Part shown: positions 45,670 through 57,101 of the stretch, piece after piece
Numbering within the stretch: position 1 is the first letter of the stretch
Layout: each line of letters starts with the position of its first letter
NCBI RefSeq assembly: GCF_002901445.1
Contig: NZ_PPPD01000001.1
Span: forward strand, 1,737,501-1,801,500
Direction of reading: 5' to 3'
DNA: 64,000 nucleotides
DNA from: Deinococcus koreensis
Lineage (GTDB): Bacteria; Deinococcota; Deinococci; Deinococcales; Deinococcaceae
Translations under genes and position numbers: made by a program
Notes under the pieces: model-generated
Told to the model about the DNA's origin: nothing
The model's input: only the letters and a program-made list of their open reading frames with translations
Database searches by the model: none

Positions 45670-46765
45670 AGCTTCCCCGCAGGCAGGCGGCGCGCTCCGA
45701 TTGGGGACGCTTCGAGCACCCGCGCGCCCCCGCGATGAACGCGGGGATATCGCCACCGACCCGCGAGAGCAGCGCCTGGAAGTCCGGCACCATCGTCGCG
45801 TAGGCGGCCACCGCGCCCAGGGTGGCGTTGTTGACCCCACGTGCGAAGAAGCCGTCGTAGCCGGCGTAGCCGCCCCAGCTGGCCTTCAGACCCTCGTAGC
45901 GGGCGTTCAGGCCCGCCAGCACCTCGGCCTTGCGTGCCCGCAGCGTCTCGGGGGGCAGGGGCCGCCGTGCCTGGGTCTGCGAGTCCTGGGTCTGCGAATA
46001 CAGCGCCTCCAGCTCCCGCCTCGCCCCCAGCAGCAGGGCCTCGAAGCCTGCCGAGCGCTCCTGCGCCAGCCTGTCCTGCTCCCGCAGTTCCGGGGTGCCG
46101 TGGGCGGCCAGCCAGCGGCGCATTCCCTCGTGCTCCAGGGCCGTGGCATACGACTCGTTAAACACCGTGTCGCCCGCCACGTACAGGCTGGGGTGCGAGA
46201 GTTCGTGGATCACCGTGCGGATCAGGGTGGGGTCGGGGTACGAGAGCATGGTCGAGAGTACGGGGTCGTTCAGGTATCCCAGCGTGGAATAGGCGCTGAC
46301 CCCGCCCACGTTCACGTCCTGGCCCGCGTCGCGGCGCGTGCGGGCATAGGCCAGGGCGCCCTGCTCGCGGAAATAGCCCCGGTAGCCCACGCAGCCGGCC
46401 ACCGGAAAGCAGGAGGTGTCCAGCGTGACGCTGAATTCGGGCGCCGAAAAGACGTTCCAGACGACGAAGGGCCGCCCCACGTCCACGTATTTCAGGAAGG
46501 CGCCGTGATCGGGCAGGCCCAGGCCGCCCTGAGCGGCCGGGCGCACGGCGAACGCCCGCACCTCGCGCACCAGCTCCAGCTTGCGGCGGGTCTCGGGGGG
46601 CGTGGTGGGGTCGGCCAGCACGGCGCCCAGGGGCCGGGCGCGGCGCAACAGGTCGAGCTGCCCCCCCGCCGCCTGCGCCAGATAGCGCACGTCGCCGCAG
46701 GCACTCAGGGCGGCGGCCAGGGCCAGCACCGCCAGACCGATCCATCCCCGTGTGCGCCGCGTCAT
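45668..46765 (-). CDS. lipoprotein aminopeptidase (PF10023-like)
   Basis: A 365-residue zinc peptidase-like protein. A lipoprotein signal (LAVLALAAALSAC, with cysteine 23) anchors it to the membrane. The HExxH-type site is TVIHELSHPSLY, with NESYATALEHEG further on providing the third ligand glutamate. The N-terminal half matches the putative aminopeptidase family (LLRRARPLGAVLADPTTPPETRRKL; YRGYFREQGALAYA). Substrate unknown. A leaderless -10 (TAGAGT) begins 12 bases before the ATG. Confidence 0.88.
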   Translation of the reverse strand: MTRRTRGWIGLAVLALAAALSACGDVRYLAQAAGGQLDLLRRARPLGAVLADPTTPPETRRKLELVREVRAFAVRPAAQGGLGLPDHGAFLKYVDVGRPFVVWNVFSAPEFSVTLDTSCFPVAGCVGYRGYFREQGALAYARTRRDAGQDVNVGGVSAYSTLGYLNDPVLSTMLSYPDPTLIRTVIHELSHPSLYVAGDTVFNESYATALEHEGMRRWLAAHGTPELREQDRLAQERSAGFEALLLGARRELEALYSQTQDSQTQARRPLPPETLRARKAEVLAGLNARYEGLKASWGGYAGYDGFFARGVNNATLGAVAAYATMVPDFQALLSRVGGDIPAFIAGARGCSKRPQSERAACLRGS

Positions 46766-46771
46766 GGGGGC

Positions 46772-46777
46772 ACTCTA
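46772..46777 (-). promoter_or_regulatory. leaderless promoter -10 TAGAGT
   Basis: TAGAGT on the minus strand begins 12 bases before the ATG at 46765. Confidence 0.6.
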
Positions 46778-46880
46778 CCCAGCCGTGGGGGGGCAGACCG
46801 TGGGCCGTATCCCCCCGTCCAGCGACCCGGCCCCCCGGCGCGCCGCCCGGCCGCCAGAGAGCGGCGCCATGCGTGGCAGC

Positions 46881-46907
46881 AGGCCAGCCCCGCGGGGGGG
46901 CTGGCCT
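46881..46907 (-). terminator. hairpin after the Pro/Thr-rich protein gene
   Basis: An 11-bp perfect stem (46881-46891 with 46897-46907, AGGCCAGCCCC) lies about 55 bases after the stop at 46962. There is no T-tract. Confidence 0.5.
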
Positions 46908-46961
46908 GGCTTGTGCCGGTCTGAGGTGCCTCTCTCAACTGCCGGTCTCGGAGGCCGGGTC

Positions 46962-47909
46962 TCAGGGAGTGCTGGGGGGCGGGGGCGTCGGGGCCGGATC
47001 CGTGGGGGGCGTCGGCGCCGGGTCACTGGGCGGGGTCGGGGCGGGATCGGACGGCGGGGTGGGCGCCGGATCCGTCGGGGGCGTAGGGGCCGGGTCGGTG
47101 GGCGGCGTGGGTGCAGGATCGGCCGGCGCGGGATCCGCTGGCGCCGGGTCTGCCGGGGCCGGCTCGGTGGGAGCGGTCTCGGTCGGCGGCGTGGGCACCG
47201 TGATGGTCGGCTCGGTAGAGGGCGTCGCGGGGGCGGCCTCCGGTGAGGTGCCCGGAGTGCTCGCGGTGGCCTCCAGGTCACGGGCCACGGCCACGATGGT
47301 CAGGCCCATCGACTCGCTGACGCGCACCTCGACGCTCTCGCCCTCCTTCTCCAGCTTGGCGCTGGTGGCGTCCGACTCGGACACCGTGAAGCCGTCGCCC
47401 TTCATGCTCTCCACGGTGCGTTCCAGAGCGTCCTCGACCGTTCCGGCGTAGATCAGGGCCTCGCCCAGCACGGTGGGCACGGTCTTGAGCACCTGCTCGC
47501 CTTCCAGTTCGGGCAGTTCGGCCGTGGTGGCGGTCAGGCTGGGCGCGGCTGTGGTGGAGTCCGTGCTGGGGGTGGTCGTCGGGGCCGGATCGGTCGTCGG
47601 GGCCGGCTCGGTGGTCGGAGCCGGATCGGCGGGCGCCGGTTCAGTCGGGGCTGGGTCAGTCGGAGCTGGATCAGTCGGCGCGGGATCGGTGGGTGGGGTG
47701 GGGGCCGGGTCGCTCGGGGGCGTCGGCGCCGGATCAGTGGGCGGCGTCGGCGGGGCGGGCGGGGTCTGCTGCGCCGAGGGGAGGCCCAGGCTGGGCGGGT
47801 CGGCCGTCTGGGCCAGACCGGTCTGGGTCAGGGCAACACCGCCCAGCAGGGCGCTGAGGGTCAGGGTGCGGAGTGAGCGGGTGGTGCGGGAAGTCAGGGT
47901 ACGATTCAT
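46962..47909 (-). CDS. secreted protein with two Pro/Thr repeat arms
   Basis: I do not recognise this 315-residue protein. A signal peptide (TLTLSALLGGVALTQTGLAQ) is followed by an arm of repeated DPAPTPPT/S units, then a folded core of about 110 residues (ELEGEQVLKTVPTVLGEAL; VRVSESMGLTIVAVARDLEA), then a second arm of the same DPAPTPP repeats to the end. Such arms are extended and may be glycosylated or cross the cell wall. GGAGG precedes two adjacent ATG codons; 47909 has the better spacing. The protein will need EF-P for its proline runs. Confidence 0.82.
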   Translation of the reverse strand: MNRTLTSRTTRSLRTLTLSALLGGVALTQTGLAQTADPPSLGLPSAQQTPPAPPTPPTDPAPTPPSDPAPTPPTDPAPTDPAPTDPAPTEPAPADPAPTTEPAPTTDPAPTTTPSTDSTTAAPSLTATTAELPELEGEQVLKTVPTVLGEALIYAGTVEDALERTVESMKGDGFTVSESDATSAKLEKEGESVEVRVSESMGLTIVAVARDLEATASTPGTSPEAAPATPSTEPTITVPTPPTETAPTEPAPADPAPADPAPADPAPTPPTDPAPTPPTDPAPTPPSDPAPTPPSDPAPTPPTDPAPTPPPPSTP

Positions 47910-47912
47910 CAT

Positions 47913-48456
47913 CGTCCTCCGGGGAAACTCGGCACTGAACTGAACGCGGGGGCTGAACGCACGAAGCTGAACAGAGCCCAGGCCGGTCGGGGCAGATGCG
48001 CTGGGGCATCCACCGGCGGGAAAAACTTCAGAGCACCCCACGGGGCCACTCACGGCCTCCCCAGATGCGGGGAGCGGGACGGGCCAGGATCAAGCGCTAC
48101 GCTTCTGGCCGACCTGTTCCCACCTTAGGAAGCCCAGCTGAACCTCAGGCGTGGAGACGCTGAGCGCCGCCTCCACGCTGTTCCCAGCCAAGGCGCAGGA
48201 AGCGTTCACGCAGTTCAGCTCCAGGCCACCGGGGCTTCATGTTGAGCCCGCGTGCGCCGCTGCCGGGGGGCCGCCGGGCCTCCGCCGTTAACACGCCCGC
48301 CCGCCCGCAGGATGAGCCAGAGGATAAGTTCGGGCCCTGACCCGCCGGCCCCTCCTGGCGCGCCCCGAGTCTGACGCCCGTCTGACCCATCCCACATCGG
48401 CCTCACGGAGCGGGCCACGGCGGGCGCCCGGTCTCATGGGCGGCCCCGCGACCCCC
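47913..48456. other. long noncoding stretch
   Basis: About 540 bases between two minus-strand genes. A likely -10 (TAAGGT on the minus strand, plus 48122-48127) would give the secreted protein a leader of about 200 bases. A minus-strand frame of 31 codons from ATG 48240 was seen but not supported. Confidence 0.35.
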
Positions 48457-49053
48457 TCAGCCCTGAGGTTCCCGCTCCAGCACGCGCTCGATGCGCCGAT
48501 CCGGGATCAGCCAGACCAGGGCCACGGCGACCAGCATGGCGCCGGAAACCCAGCTTCCCCAGGCCCCCAGGAAGGGCGCGACGATCGCGACGGCGTACCC
48601 GACCATCGACAGGTACCCCTTCCGGAAGTCGCCCAGCAGGTCGCTCAGCACGGCGTTCCCGCTGTCCGAGCGCAGGAGGGCCCGGATGAAGAGGGTGTAG
48701 GCCAGGCCCGCGAGCATCGCCACCACGCCGTAGGCCGTCAGGGGCTCCGGCGCGAAGCGGGATTCGCCGGCCCAGCCCGACACGAAGGGCAGCAGCGAGA
48801 GCCAGAACAGCAGATGCAGGTTGGCCCACAGGACGCTGCCGTTGACCCGGCGAACCGTGTGCAGCACGTGGTGGTGGTTGTTCCAGTAGATGCCGACGTA
48901 GATGAAACTGATCAGGTAGCTCAGGAACTTGGGCCACAGCGCGCTCAGGTCGGCCCAGCCGTGGCCCTCCGGCACCCGCAGTTCCAGCACCATGATCGTG
49001 ATGATGATCGCCAGCACTCCGTCACTGAACGCCTCCAGCCGCGACTTCTTCAT
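48457..49053 (-). CDS. TMEM175-family (DUF1211) potassium channel-like protein
   Basis: A 198-residue membrane protein with six hydrophobic segments. The family signature R-x-x-x-F-S-D is seen as SRLEAFSDGVLAIIITIMVL in helix 1; bacterial members form tetrameric potassium-leak channels. HHHVLHTVRRVNGSVLW after helix 2 is the other conserved block. GGGAGG before the ATG at 49053 sets the start. The end is basic (RRIERVLEREPQG). It lies directly downstream of the CZB gene on the same strand with a 62-base gap. Confidence 0.9.
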   Translation of the reverse strand: MKKSRLEAFSDGVLAIIITIMVLELRVPEGHGWADLSALWPKFLSYLISFIYVGIYWNNHHHVLHTVRRVNGSVLWANLHLLFWLSLLPFVSGWAGESRFAPEPLTAYGVVAMLAGLAYTLFIRALLRSDSGNAVLSDLLGDFRKGYLSMVGYAVAIVAPFLGAWGSWVSGAMLVAVALVWLIPDRRIERVLEREPQG

Positions 49054-49115
49054 CCCGCGCCTCCCTTGGTCTGCGGCCTCCAGCATACGGGGGGCGGCCG
49101 GGAGGGCGCAGGGCG

Positions 49116-49592
49116 CTACCCGGTGAAGTCGTCCCAGACCAGGGCCGGGGCCGTGGGGCTTCCCGCCGGCTCGGGACTGCGGCACAGCTCGTCCAGCGCG
49201 GCCACCAGCTCTGCCGAGCGCTGGGCGAAGGTGGTCAGCAGCCGGCGCTGGGCCTTCAGCCGTTCTCCGGCCTGGACATGGGCCAGCACCGCGCCGGCCT
49301 CCGTGTGGAACGCCTGGTGTGCCTGGCCCAGCGCCGCGAAGGCGGGCCGCTCGCCGGAGGACTGCCGGCCGGCGCCGGCCAGCCACTGGCCCAGCGCGCA
49401 CCCCTCCGGCGAGGACACCGTGCCCACGTCCAGCGGCTCCCGGCTCTCGCCCTGGATGGTGTCGCGCAGCCGCCGGTGCCAGGCGCCGTGGGCCAGCACC
49501 TCGGCCTCGACGTCCAGCCCGGCCAACCGGCCAGGCCCCCGCCCGATCCCGCCACGATCCCCGAGTGCCGCCCTGCCAGAACGAGTGAACAT
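49116..49592 (-). CDS. free-standing CZB-domain (zinc-sensing) protein
   Basis: This 158-residue protein has the chemoreceptor zinc-binding domain pattern. One histidine lies in VLAHGAWHRRLRDTI, then comes CALGQWLAGAG, then the two histidines of QAHQAFHTEAGAVL, giving the His-Cys-His-His zinc site. In other bacteria CZB domains sit on chemoreceptors or diguanylate cyclases and also sense hypochlorite through the zinc-bound cysteine. Here no other domain is attached. The first 30 residues are basic and glycine-rich. A leaderless -10 begins 12 bases before the ATG at 49592. Confidence 0.8.
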   Translation of the reverse strand: MFTRSGRAALGDRGGIGRGPGRLAGLDVEAEVLAHGAWHRRLRDTIQGESREPLDVGTVSSPEGCALGQWLAGAGRQSSGERPAFAALGQAHQAFHTEAGAVLAHVQAGERLKAQRRLLTTFAQRSAELVAALDELCRSPEPAGSPTAPALVWDDFTG

Positions 49593-49598
49593 GGCCCG

Positions 49599-49604
49599 AC
49601 GCTA
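49599..49604 (-). promoter_or_regulatory. leaderless promoter -10 TAGCGT
   Basis: TAGCGT on the minus strand begins 12 bases before the ATG at 49592. Confidence 0.6.
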
Positions 49605-49702
49605 GCGCCGGATATCGTGCACGGCCCTGACAGGGCTGGGGACGCCTGTGAAATCGGTCATGTGAAGTCCGTCCTGCGACCGGCTGCCAGGCCTCTCAAG
49701 CC

Positions 49703-49757
49703 GGTGTCCGAACGACGGCACCGGACGCTCTTTGCCCGATGCCTCCATTCGGACACC
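49703..49757. repeat. inverted repeat GGTGTCCGAA
   Basis: GGTGTCCGAA (49703-49712) and TTCGGACACC (49748-49757) are perfect 10-bp inverted copies around a 35-base loop, in a 222-base noncoding gap. They could be a terminator for the VOC gene or an old repeat element. Confidence 0.5.
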
Positions 49758-49814
49758 TTCCCGGTGGAGTTCGCTCCGCCCGGTTATACCGGACGGCTCT
49801 TGACGTCCAGTGCC

Positions 49815-50165
49815 TTAAAGGAAGGCGTCCACCTCGACCACGAAGCCGCCCGGCGCGTCGAAGTAGAAGGTGACCCGGCCGTGCTCCTCGCGCGGCGTCT
49901 GCGGGTTGAAGCCGCCCCCACTCAGGCGGGCGTGGATGGCGTGCACCTCCTCCACGGTCTGCTGCATGAAGCCGATGTGGAAGGTCTTGGGATACTGAAC
50001 CTCTCTGGCCCGGAACATGGAGAGGAGGAAGCCGTCCTCGCCGCGCAGGAAGGCCATGTGCTCGTTGACCGGCATGTCCGAGCGCTGGAGCCCGAAGTAG
50101 GTCTCGAACATCGCCACGCAGGCGGGCACATCGGTCACGCTGAGGTTCAGGTGGTTGAGTTTCAC
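49815..50165 (-). CDS. VOC-family (glyoxalase-like) protein
   Basis: A 116-residue protein of the vicinal oxygen chelate fold. It starts LNHLNLSVTDVPACVAMFETYFG, the usual first module with its metal-binding histidine, and ends TFYFDAPGGFVVEVDAF with the metal-binding glutamate. TFHIGFMQQTVEEVHAIHARL is the second module. The family covers lyases, dioxygenases and antibiotic-binding proteins, so the function is open. The start used is GTG at 50165 with GGAGG unusually close; a longer start is possible. Confidence 0.82.
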   Translation of the reverse strand: MKLNHLNLSVTDVPACVAMFETYFGLQRSDMPVNEHMAFLRGEDGFLLSMFRAREVQYPKTFHIGFMQQTVEEVHAIHARLSGGGFNPQTPREEHGRVTFYFDAPGGFVVEVDAFL

Positions 50166-50460
50166 GCCTCCGGTGATATCCCGGAACGGGCCGCGCAGAG
50201 TGCGGGCTGGCACGCAAACGGGAGACGAGGCCTACGCGCAGGCGCCCGGCTTTTCTGTATGCCCCCGTACACCCCGGCGCCGTCTGAGAGGAGCTCAAGG
50301 TGGGCTGTGTCCGCGCTCAAGGCCCACCGAAGGCTGGCTCAAGACGCTGCCCCTCTACCTTCACCGGGCCGGACGGAAGCCGACACGCCTGGGGGAGAGG
50401 CTGTGGGCAGCAGGCAGCCGCACCGCGCCGCCTCAACTTTCGCTTTTCCGGAGGAATCCC
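50166..50460. other. divergent intergenic region
   Basis: Nearly 300 bases without a gene. GGTGGGC (50299-50305) and GCCCACC (50322-50328) form a short inverted repeat, and CTCAAGG is repeated at 50294 and 50316. GGAGGA just before 50461 is the Shine-Dalgarno of the next gene. Confidence 0.35.
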
Positions 50461-51000
50461 ATGCTGAACCGTACCCTGAGTCTCGCCGCCCTGCTCCTTC
50501 TCACCCCCGCTACCCTGGCCGGCGGCGCCGACATGATGGCCATGGCCCCCGGCCTGTCGACCGCCCAGACCACCAACAACGCCGACGTCCTGTTCATGGA
50601 GGTCGCCACCATGAGCAACCTCGCCGAGATCGCCACCTCGCGTCAGGCGCTGGCCAGGAGCAGCAACGCCGCCGTGCGCGCCTACGCCCAGAAGATGATC
50701 GACGAGCACATCAGGGCGCAGGCCGAGCTGAGCGCCACCGCCGCCCGGAAGGGCGTCCGGCTGACCGACAAGCCCGGCGCCGACCAGCGCCTGCAGGGCG
50801 ACAAGCTGGCCACCCTGACCGGCGCCGCCTTCGACGCCGAATACCAGAAGGTGCAGGTCGCCGGACACCAGATGACCCTCGACCTGATCAAGACCTACCG
50901 CTCCATCGGCAAGGATCAGGCGGCCCTGGCCTACGCCGCCAAGATCCAGCCCAGCGTGGAGATGCACCTCATGGACGCCAAGGCGCTGCCCGGCTCGTAA
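50461..51000 (+). CDS. secreted DUF4142 protein (ferritin-like fold)
   Basis: A 179-residue exported protein. The signal peptide is MLNRTLSLAALLLLTPATLAGG. The mature part is an all-helical DUF4142 domain (FMEVATMSNLAEIATSRQAL; VRAYAQKMIDEHIRAQAEL; FDAEYQKVQVAGHQMTLDLI), a ferritin-like bundle found in secreted stress proteins of soil bacteria. No complete di-iron motif is visible. GGAGGA sets the ATG at 50461. A strong terminator follows. Confidence 0.88.
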   Translation: MLNRTLSLAALLLLTPATLAGGADMMAMAPGLSTAQTTNNADVLFMEVATMSNLAEIATSRQALARSSNAAVRAYAQKMIDEHIRAQAELSATAARKGVRLTDKPGADQRLQGDKLATLTGAAFDAEYQKVQVAGHQMTLDLIKTYRSIGKDQAALAYAAKIQPSVEMHLMDAKALPGS

Positions 51001-51013
51001 GCCTCATCGGAAA

Positions 51014-51046
51014 GGGCCACCCAGATCACGGGTGGCCCTCTTTTCT
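51014..51046. terminator. rho-independent terminator shared by convergent genes
   Basis: GGGCCACCC (51014-51022) and GGGTGGCCC (51030-51038) form a 9-bp stem followed by TCTTTTCT on the plus strand. On the minus strand the stem is followed by TTTCC, so it may also end the suf transcript. Confidence 0.85.
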
Positions 51047-51055
51047 GCCAGTTGC

Positions 51056-52408
<1,353 letters not shown>

Positions 52409-52465
52409 GGGGCCTCCAGTGGGGCTGAGTTCGGTCGTCTGTTCGGATCTGGGTACGTCGCACGG

Positions 52466-53053
52466 CTAATTGCTCCGCCACTCTGCGGCGGACACGGCTG
52501 GCTCCATGGAGTTCCAAGCGACCTGATTCCAGGGGCTGTCCGCGTTCTGTGGGTCGAGGAGACGGACATGAGCGGTCTGGAACGCCGCGGATCGTCCCTT
52601 CGCCCACCAGTCCCGGCCGTGCAGGAAGGCCTCACCCATCTCGCCCCAGGACGAATAGGTGGCCCTGAGGCTTCTGGCCGCCTGGATCATGGAGGCCCAT
52701 GCCTGCGCTTCCGTCAGGTAGCCGGCGCCGTACAGGATGCGAGACAGGTTGATGACGCGCACCAGATCCCAGGCCGTCCCCTCTCGCCCGGTCTCGCTCA
52801 GGATGGTGCCTCGGTGGCCCTCGCTCACCAGCCAGTCCAGGGCGGGAACGGCGTGATCGGCCCCCTCGATCCCCCACATCTCCTGAACACTTTCGCGCTC
52901 TGCCTTCACATCGAAGCCCGCAATGGGGATCAGCCGGTCGTGGTACCCCTCGTTCAGCTCGGTATAGAGGGCCGTGGCGGCGAGCGCCCAGCGCTGGTCA
53001 GGGCTGAGGGCTTCTGCTCTCTTCTCGCGTCTGGAAAAAGGCCAGATGGGCAT
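52466..53053 (-). CDS. DUF1266 protein lying between sufB and sufD
   Basis: A protein of about 195 residues matching the DUF1266 family of unknown function (WDLVRVINLSRILYGAGYLTEAQAWASM and WGEMGEAFLHGRDWW with the W-D-x-x-R and G-R-x-W-W cores). No membrane helix or signal peptide is present. ATG codons at 53119 and 53104 would lengthen it. The gene is in the same direction as the suf genes and leaves 57 bases to sufD, so it is probably co-transcribed with sufD, although a 309-base gap separates it from sufB. No link of DUF1266 to iron-sulfur assembly is known to me. Confidence 0.75.
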   Translation of the reverse strand: MPIWPFSRREKRAEALSPDQRWALAATALYTELNEGYHDRLIPIAGFDVKAERESVQEMWGIEGADHAVPALDWLVSEGHRGTILSETGREGTAWDLVRVINLSRILYGAGYLTEAQAWASMIQAARSLRATYSSWGEMGEAFLHGRDWWAKGRSAAFQTAHVRLLDPQNADSPWNQVAWNSMEPAVSAAEWRSN

Positions 53054-53362
53054 GGTGTCAGCCGACCTGCCAGACGCCCGCACAGCGGACAAACGGTGGG
53101 CCATCTCGGCTGACACCACACAGGGTGGTGGCCCTGTGGAAGCTGGGCAGAGGAGATTCGGAGGGTGGGGTCACAGGTGCTCCAGGGAAGGGGCGAGGAT
53201 GGACGGTTCTACCTCGATCTTGGAGCTTCTGCCTCCAAGAGAGTGGGCCTTAAGATGTCCTCAGTTCCGCCATACCGGAGGCCTGCTCATTCGCAGTCGA
53301 GATTGGAATGACTCCGTAGGCCTGCACAGTTCGGGCAGTCAACTGAGGAAATCTCCAGCCGC
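53054..53362. other. gap between sufB and the DUF1266 gene
   Basis: About 310 bases without a supported gene. CTTGGAG (53219-53225) and CTCCAAG (53233-53239) form a short hairpin. This gap and the DUF1266 gene look inserted into an older sufB-sufD junction. Confidence 0.4.
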
Positions 53363-54769
<1,407 letters not shown>

Positions 54770-54786
54770 GTGGTGCTCCTTGGGGG

Positions 54787-54889
54787 GATGCGGAAGGCGA
54801 AAGGCAGAAGGCAGATGGCTGAACACACGGCTGTGGCAGGCGCTGAAGCGGGTCTGGCCTTCTGCCATCGGCCATCAGCCTTCCGCATC
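54787..54889. repeat. palindromic AGAAGGC repeat inside the suf operon
   Basis: The ends GATGCGGAAGGC (54787-54798) and GCCTTCCGCATC (54878-54889) are perfect inverted copies; inside are further GGCAGAAGGCAGATGGC and GCCTTCTGCCATC units that also pair. It fills the sufC-sufB gap and ends right at the sufC stop codon. Confidence 0.75.
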
Positions 54890-54890
54890 T

Positions 54891-55655
<765 letters not shown>

Positions 55656-55701
55656 GGGTCTCCTTGGGGCACGTCTGGGAACGACGTCTGGCGTGGGTTG
55701 T

Positions 55702-55716
55702 TAGGAATCATTCCTA
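55702..55716. promoter_or_regulatory. 15-bp palindrome at the suf promoter, candidate operator
   Basis: TAGGAATCATTCCTA is a perfect palindrome around a central base. It lies about 11 bases downstream of the suf -10, over the transcription start, where a repressor would block the polymerase. The half-site ends TTAGG/CCTA recall DtxR-type metal repressor boxes, but the identity of the regulator is inference. Confidence 0.55.
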
Positions 55717-55727
55717 CTTACCCGCCC

Positions 55728-55756
55728 ATTTTAGCGACTCCGGGGCTTAAAGTCGA
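55728..55756 (-). promoter_or_regulatory. suf operon promoter
   Basis: On the minus strand TCGACT (plus 55751-55756) and TAAAAT (plus 55728-55733) are separated by exactly 17 bases. This is the only classic -35/-10 pair that stands out in the window. Confidence 0.65.
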
Positions 55757-55826
55757 GTGCTTTGGTATGGATTGAGAAGAGGTGATCACCGGGGCCGGGG
55801 GCGGCAGTGTGGACACGCCCAGAGGA

Positions 55827-56957
55827 TCAGGTGCGCTGGAGGAGTGCCGCCTCGGCCTCCAGTTCCGCGAGCCAGGGCTCCTCAATGCCGGGCGCGGCCA
55901 GCGCGTCGTCCAGGCCCTGGCGGGCCTCCCGGATGGCGGCCAGCGCTTCAGGCGCATTGCCCTCGGCGAGCAGCACGGCCGCCCGGGCCCGGTGGCGGGT
56001 CACGCTGGGCAGGAAAGCGCTGCGCGGCAGGGCGTCGAGGGTCTGCCGCGCTGCCGCCACGTGGCCAAGCCGGGCCTCCAGATACGCCTGCTCGGCCAGG
56101 AATCCGGCCTGAACCATCGGGGGCAGGGGCGCCACCAGGGCCTGCACCTCGCGGGTCAGGCGTTCGGCCTGTGCGGGGTCGCCACGGTCGAGGGCGGCGA
56201 GGGCCGCGTACTGCCGGGCCGCCGCGTCGTAGCTGGGCGTGCCCTGGGGCTGCTGGGCGGCGTCCAGCAGTTCTGCCGGCCAGTCCCGCGGGCGGCTCTC
56301 GCGCGACAGGGGCACCAGCGCCAGCACCGCCGCCTCGCGCAGCGCCGTGGGCGAACCGGGCCACAGCCGGCGCAGCCTCGCGCCGTCGGTGAGCAGCCCG
56401 CCCGAGGCCAGCGGCACCAGTGAGAGCAGATTCAGCCCGCCCCCCAGCAGCGCCGTGACGGCCGCGACCGTTTCCGGCCCGCCGGGCGGCAGGATCACGG
56501 CCAGCCACCAGCACAGGGCGGTGAACCCCAGCCCCAGCAGCGGGCCGCCCAGCACCATCTGGCGGTAGCGGGTCACCAGTTCGGGCAACGCCATCCCCGG
56601 CGGCGCCACCAGATACGCGAAGCCCAGCGCCGGAGAGGGACGCCAGCGCAGGCCCCGGCCCGTCCGACGGCCCTGCTGGTCGCCCGGCTGATAGCCCGGC
56701 TGATAACTCAGAGGCCCCACCGCCAGCAGGCTGACCCGCAGGCCGCCCAGAACCCCCAGCAGCACGTGGCCCAGCTCATGCACCAGGATCTGCACGATCA
56801 GCCCCAGCAGCAGTCCCGCCGTCAGGGCGCCGCCGCTGGACGGAGCGGGCAGCAAGGTGGCCAGTGTCCAGCCCAGCGCAGCCCCCAGCAGCCCGAACAG
56901 CGCGGTCGCGCCCAGACGCTTCAGGCGGGAGGTTCTTCGGGCCGTTCCTGGGGTCAT
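55827..56957 (-). CDS. membrane protein with M50-like zinc protease motif and helical repeat tail
   Basis: This 376-residue protein has a hydrophobic half and a soluble half. The first half has several membrane helices and the zinc motif LVHELGHVLLGVLGG inside a helix, typical of site-2-protease (M50) peptidases; the third ligand may be the aspartate in GGLLTDGARLRRLW. The second half, from about residue 215, is tetratricopeptide-like (AARQYAALAALDRGDPAQAERL; EQAYLEARLGHVAAARQTLDAL). Whether it cuts proteins inside the membrane is inference. A leaderless promoter drives it, divergent from the ExbB operon. Confidence 0.8.
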   Translation of the reverse strand: MTPGTARRTSRLKRLGATALFGLLGAALGWTLATLLPAPSSGGALTAGLLLGLIVQILVHELGHVLLGVLGGLRVSLLAVGPLSYQPGYQPGDQQGRRTGRGLRWRPSPALGFAYLVAPPGMALPELVTRYRQMVLGGPLLGLGFTALCWWLAVILPPGGPETVAAVTALLGGGLNLLSLVPLASGGLLTDGARLRRLWPGSPTALREAAVLALVPLSRESRPRDWPAELLDAAQQPQGTPSYDAAARQYAALAALDRGDPAQAERLTREVQALVAPLPPMVQAGFLAEQAYLEARLGHVAAARQTLDALPRSAFLPSVTRHRARAAVLLAEGNAPEALAAIREARQGLDDALAAPGIEEPWLAELEAEAALLQRT

Positions 56958-56963
56958 GGGCCG

Positions 56964-56969
56964 ATCCTA
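56964..56969 (-). promoter_or_regulatory. leaderless promoter -10 TAGGAT
   Basis: TAGGAT on the minus strand begins 12 bases before the ATG at 56957. Confidence 0.6.
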
Positions 56970-57088
56970 GATCAGTCCTGTGCGCGAAGGGTCAGCCGGC
57001 AGCGCGCGGGGCGACGGTCATGGGCCGCCCTCCGCGCCCCTGCACGCGCTCCACACCTTCCCTTCACTTGCCGTCAGGAACCCCGTGC

Positions 57089-57094
57089 TAAATG
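57089..57094 (+). promoter_or_regulatory. -10 hexamer TAAATG of the exb operon
   Basis: TAAATG begins 13 bases before the GTG at 57102 and fits a leaderless start of the ExbB gene. Confidence 0.4.
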
Positions 57095-57101
57095 TGACCG
57101 G

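Noticed and set aside
48145..48240. Minus-strand 31-codon frame starting MKPRWPGAEL
   Set aside because: Too short, without a ribosome-binding site or leaderless -10, and without similarity to anything I know.
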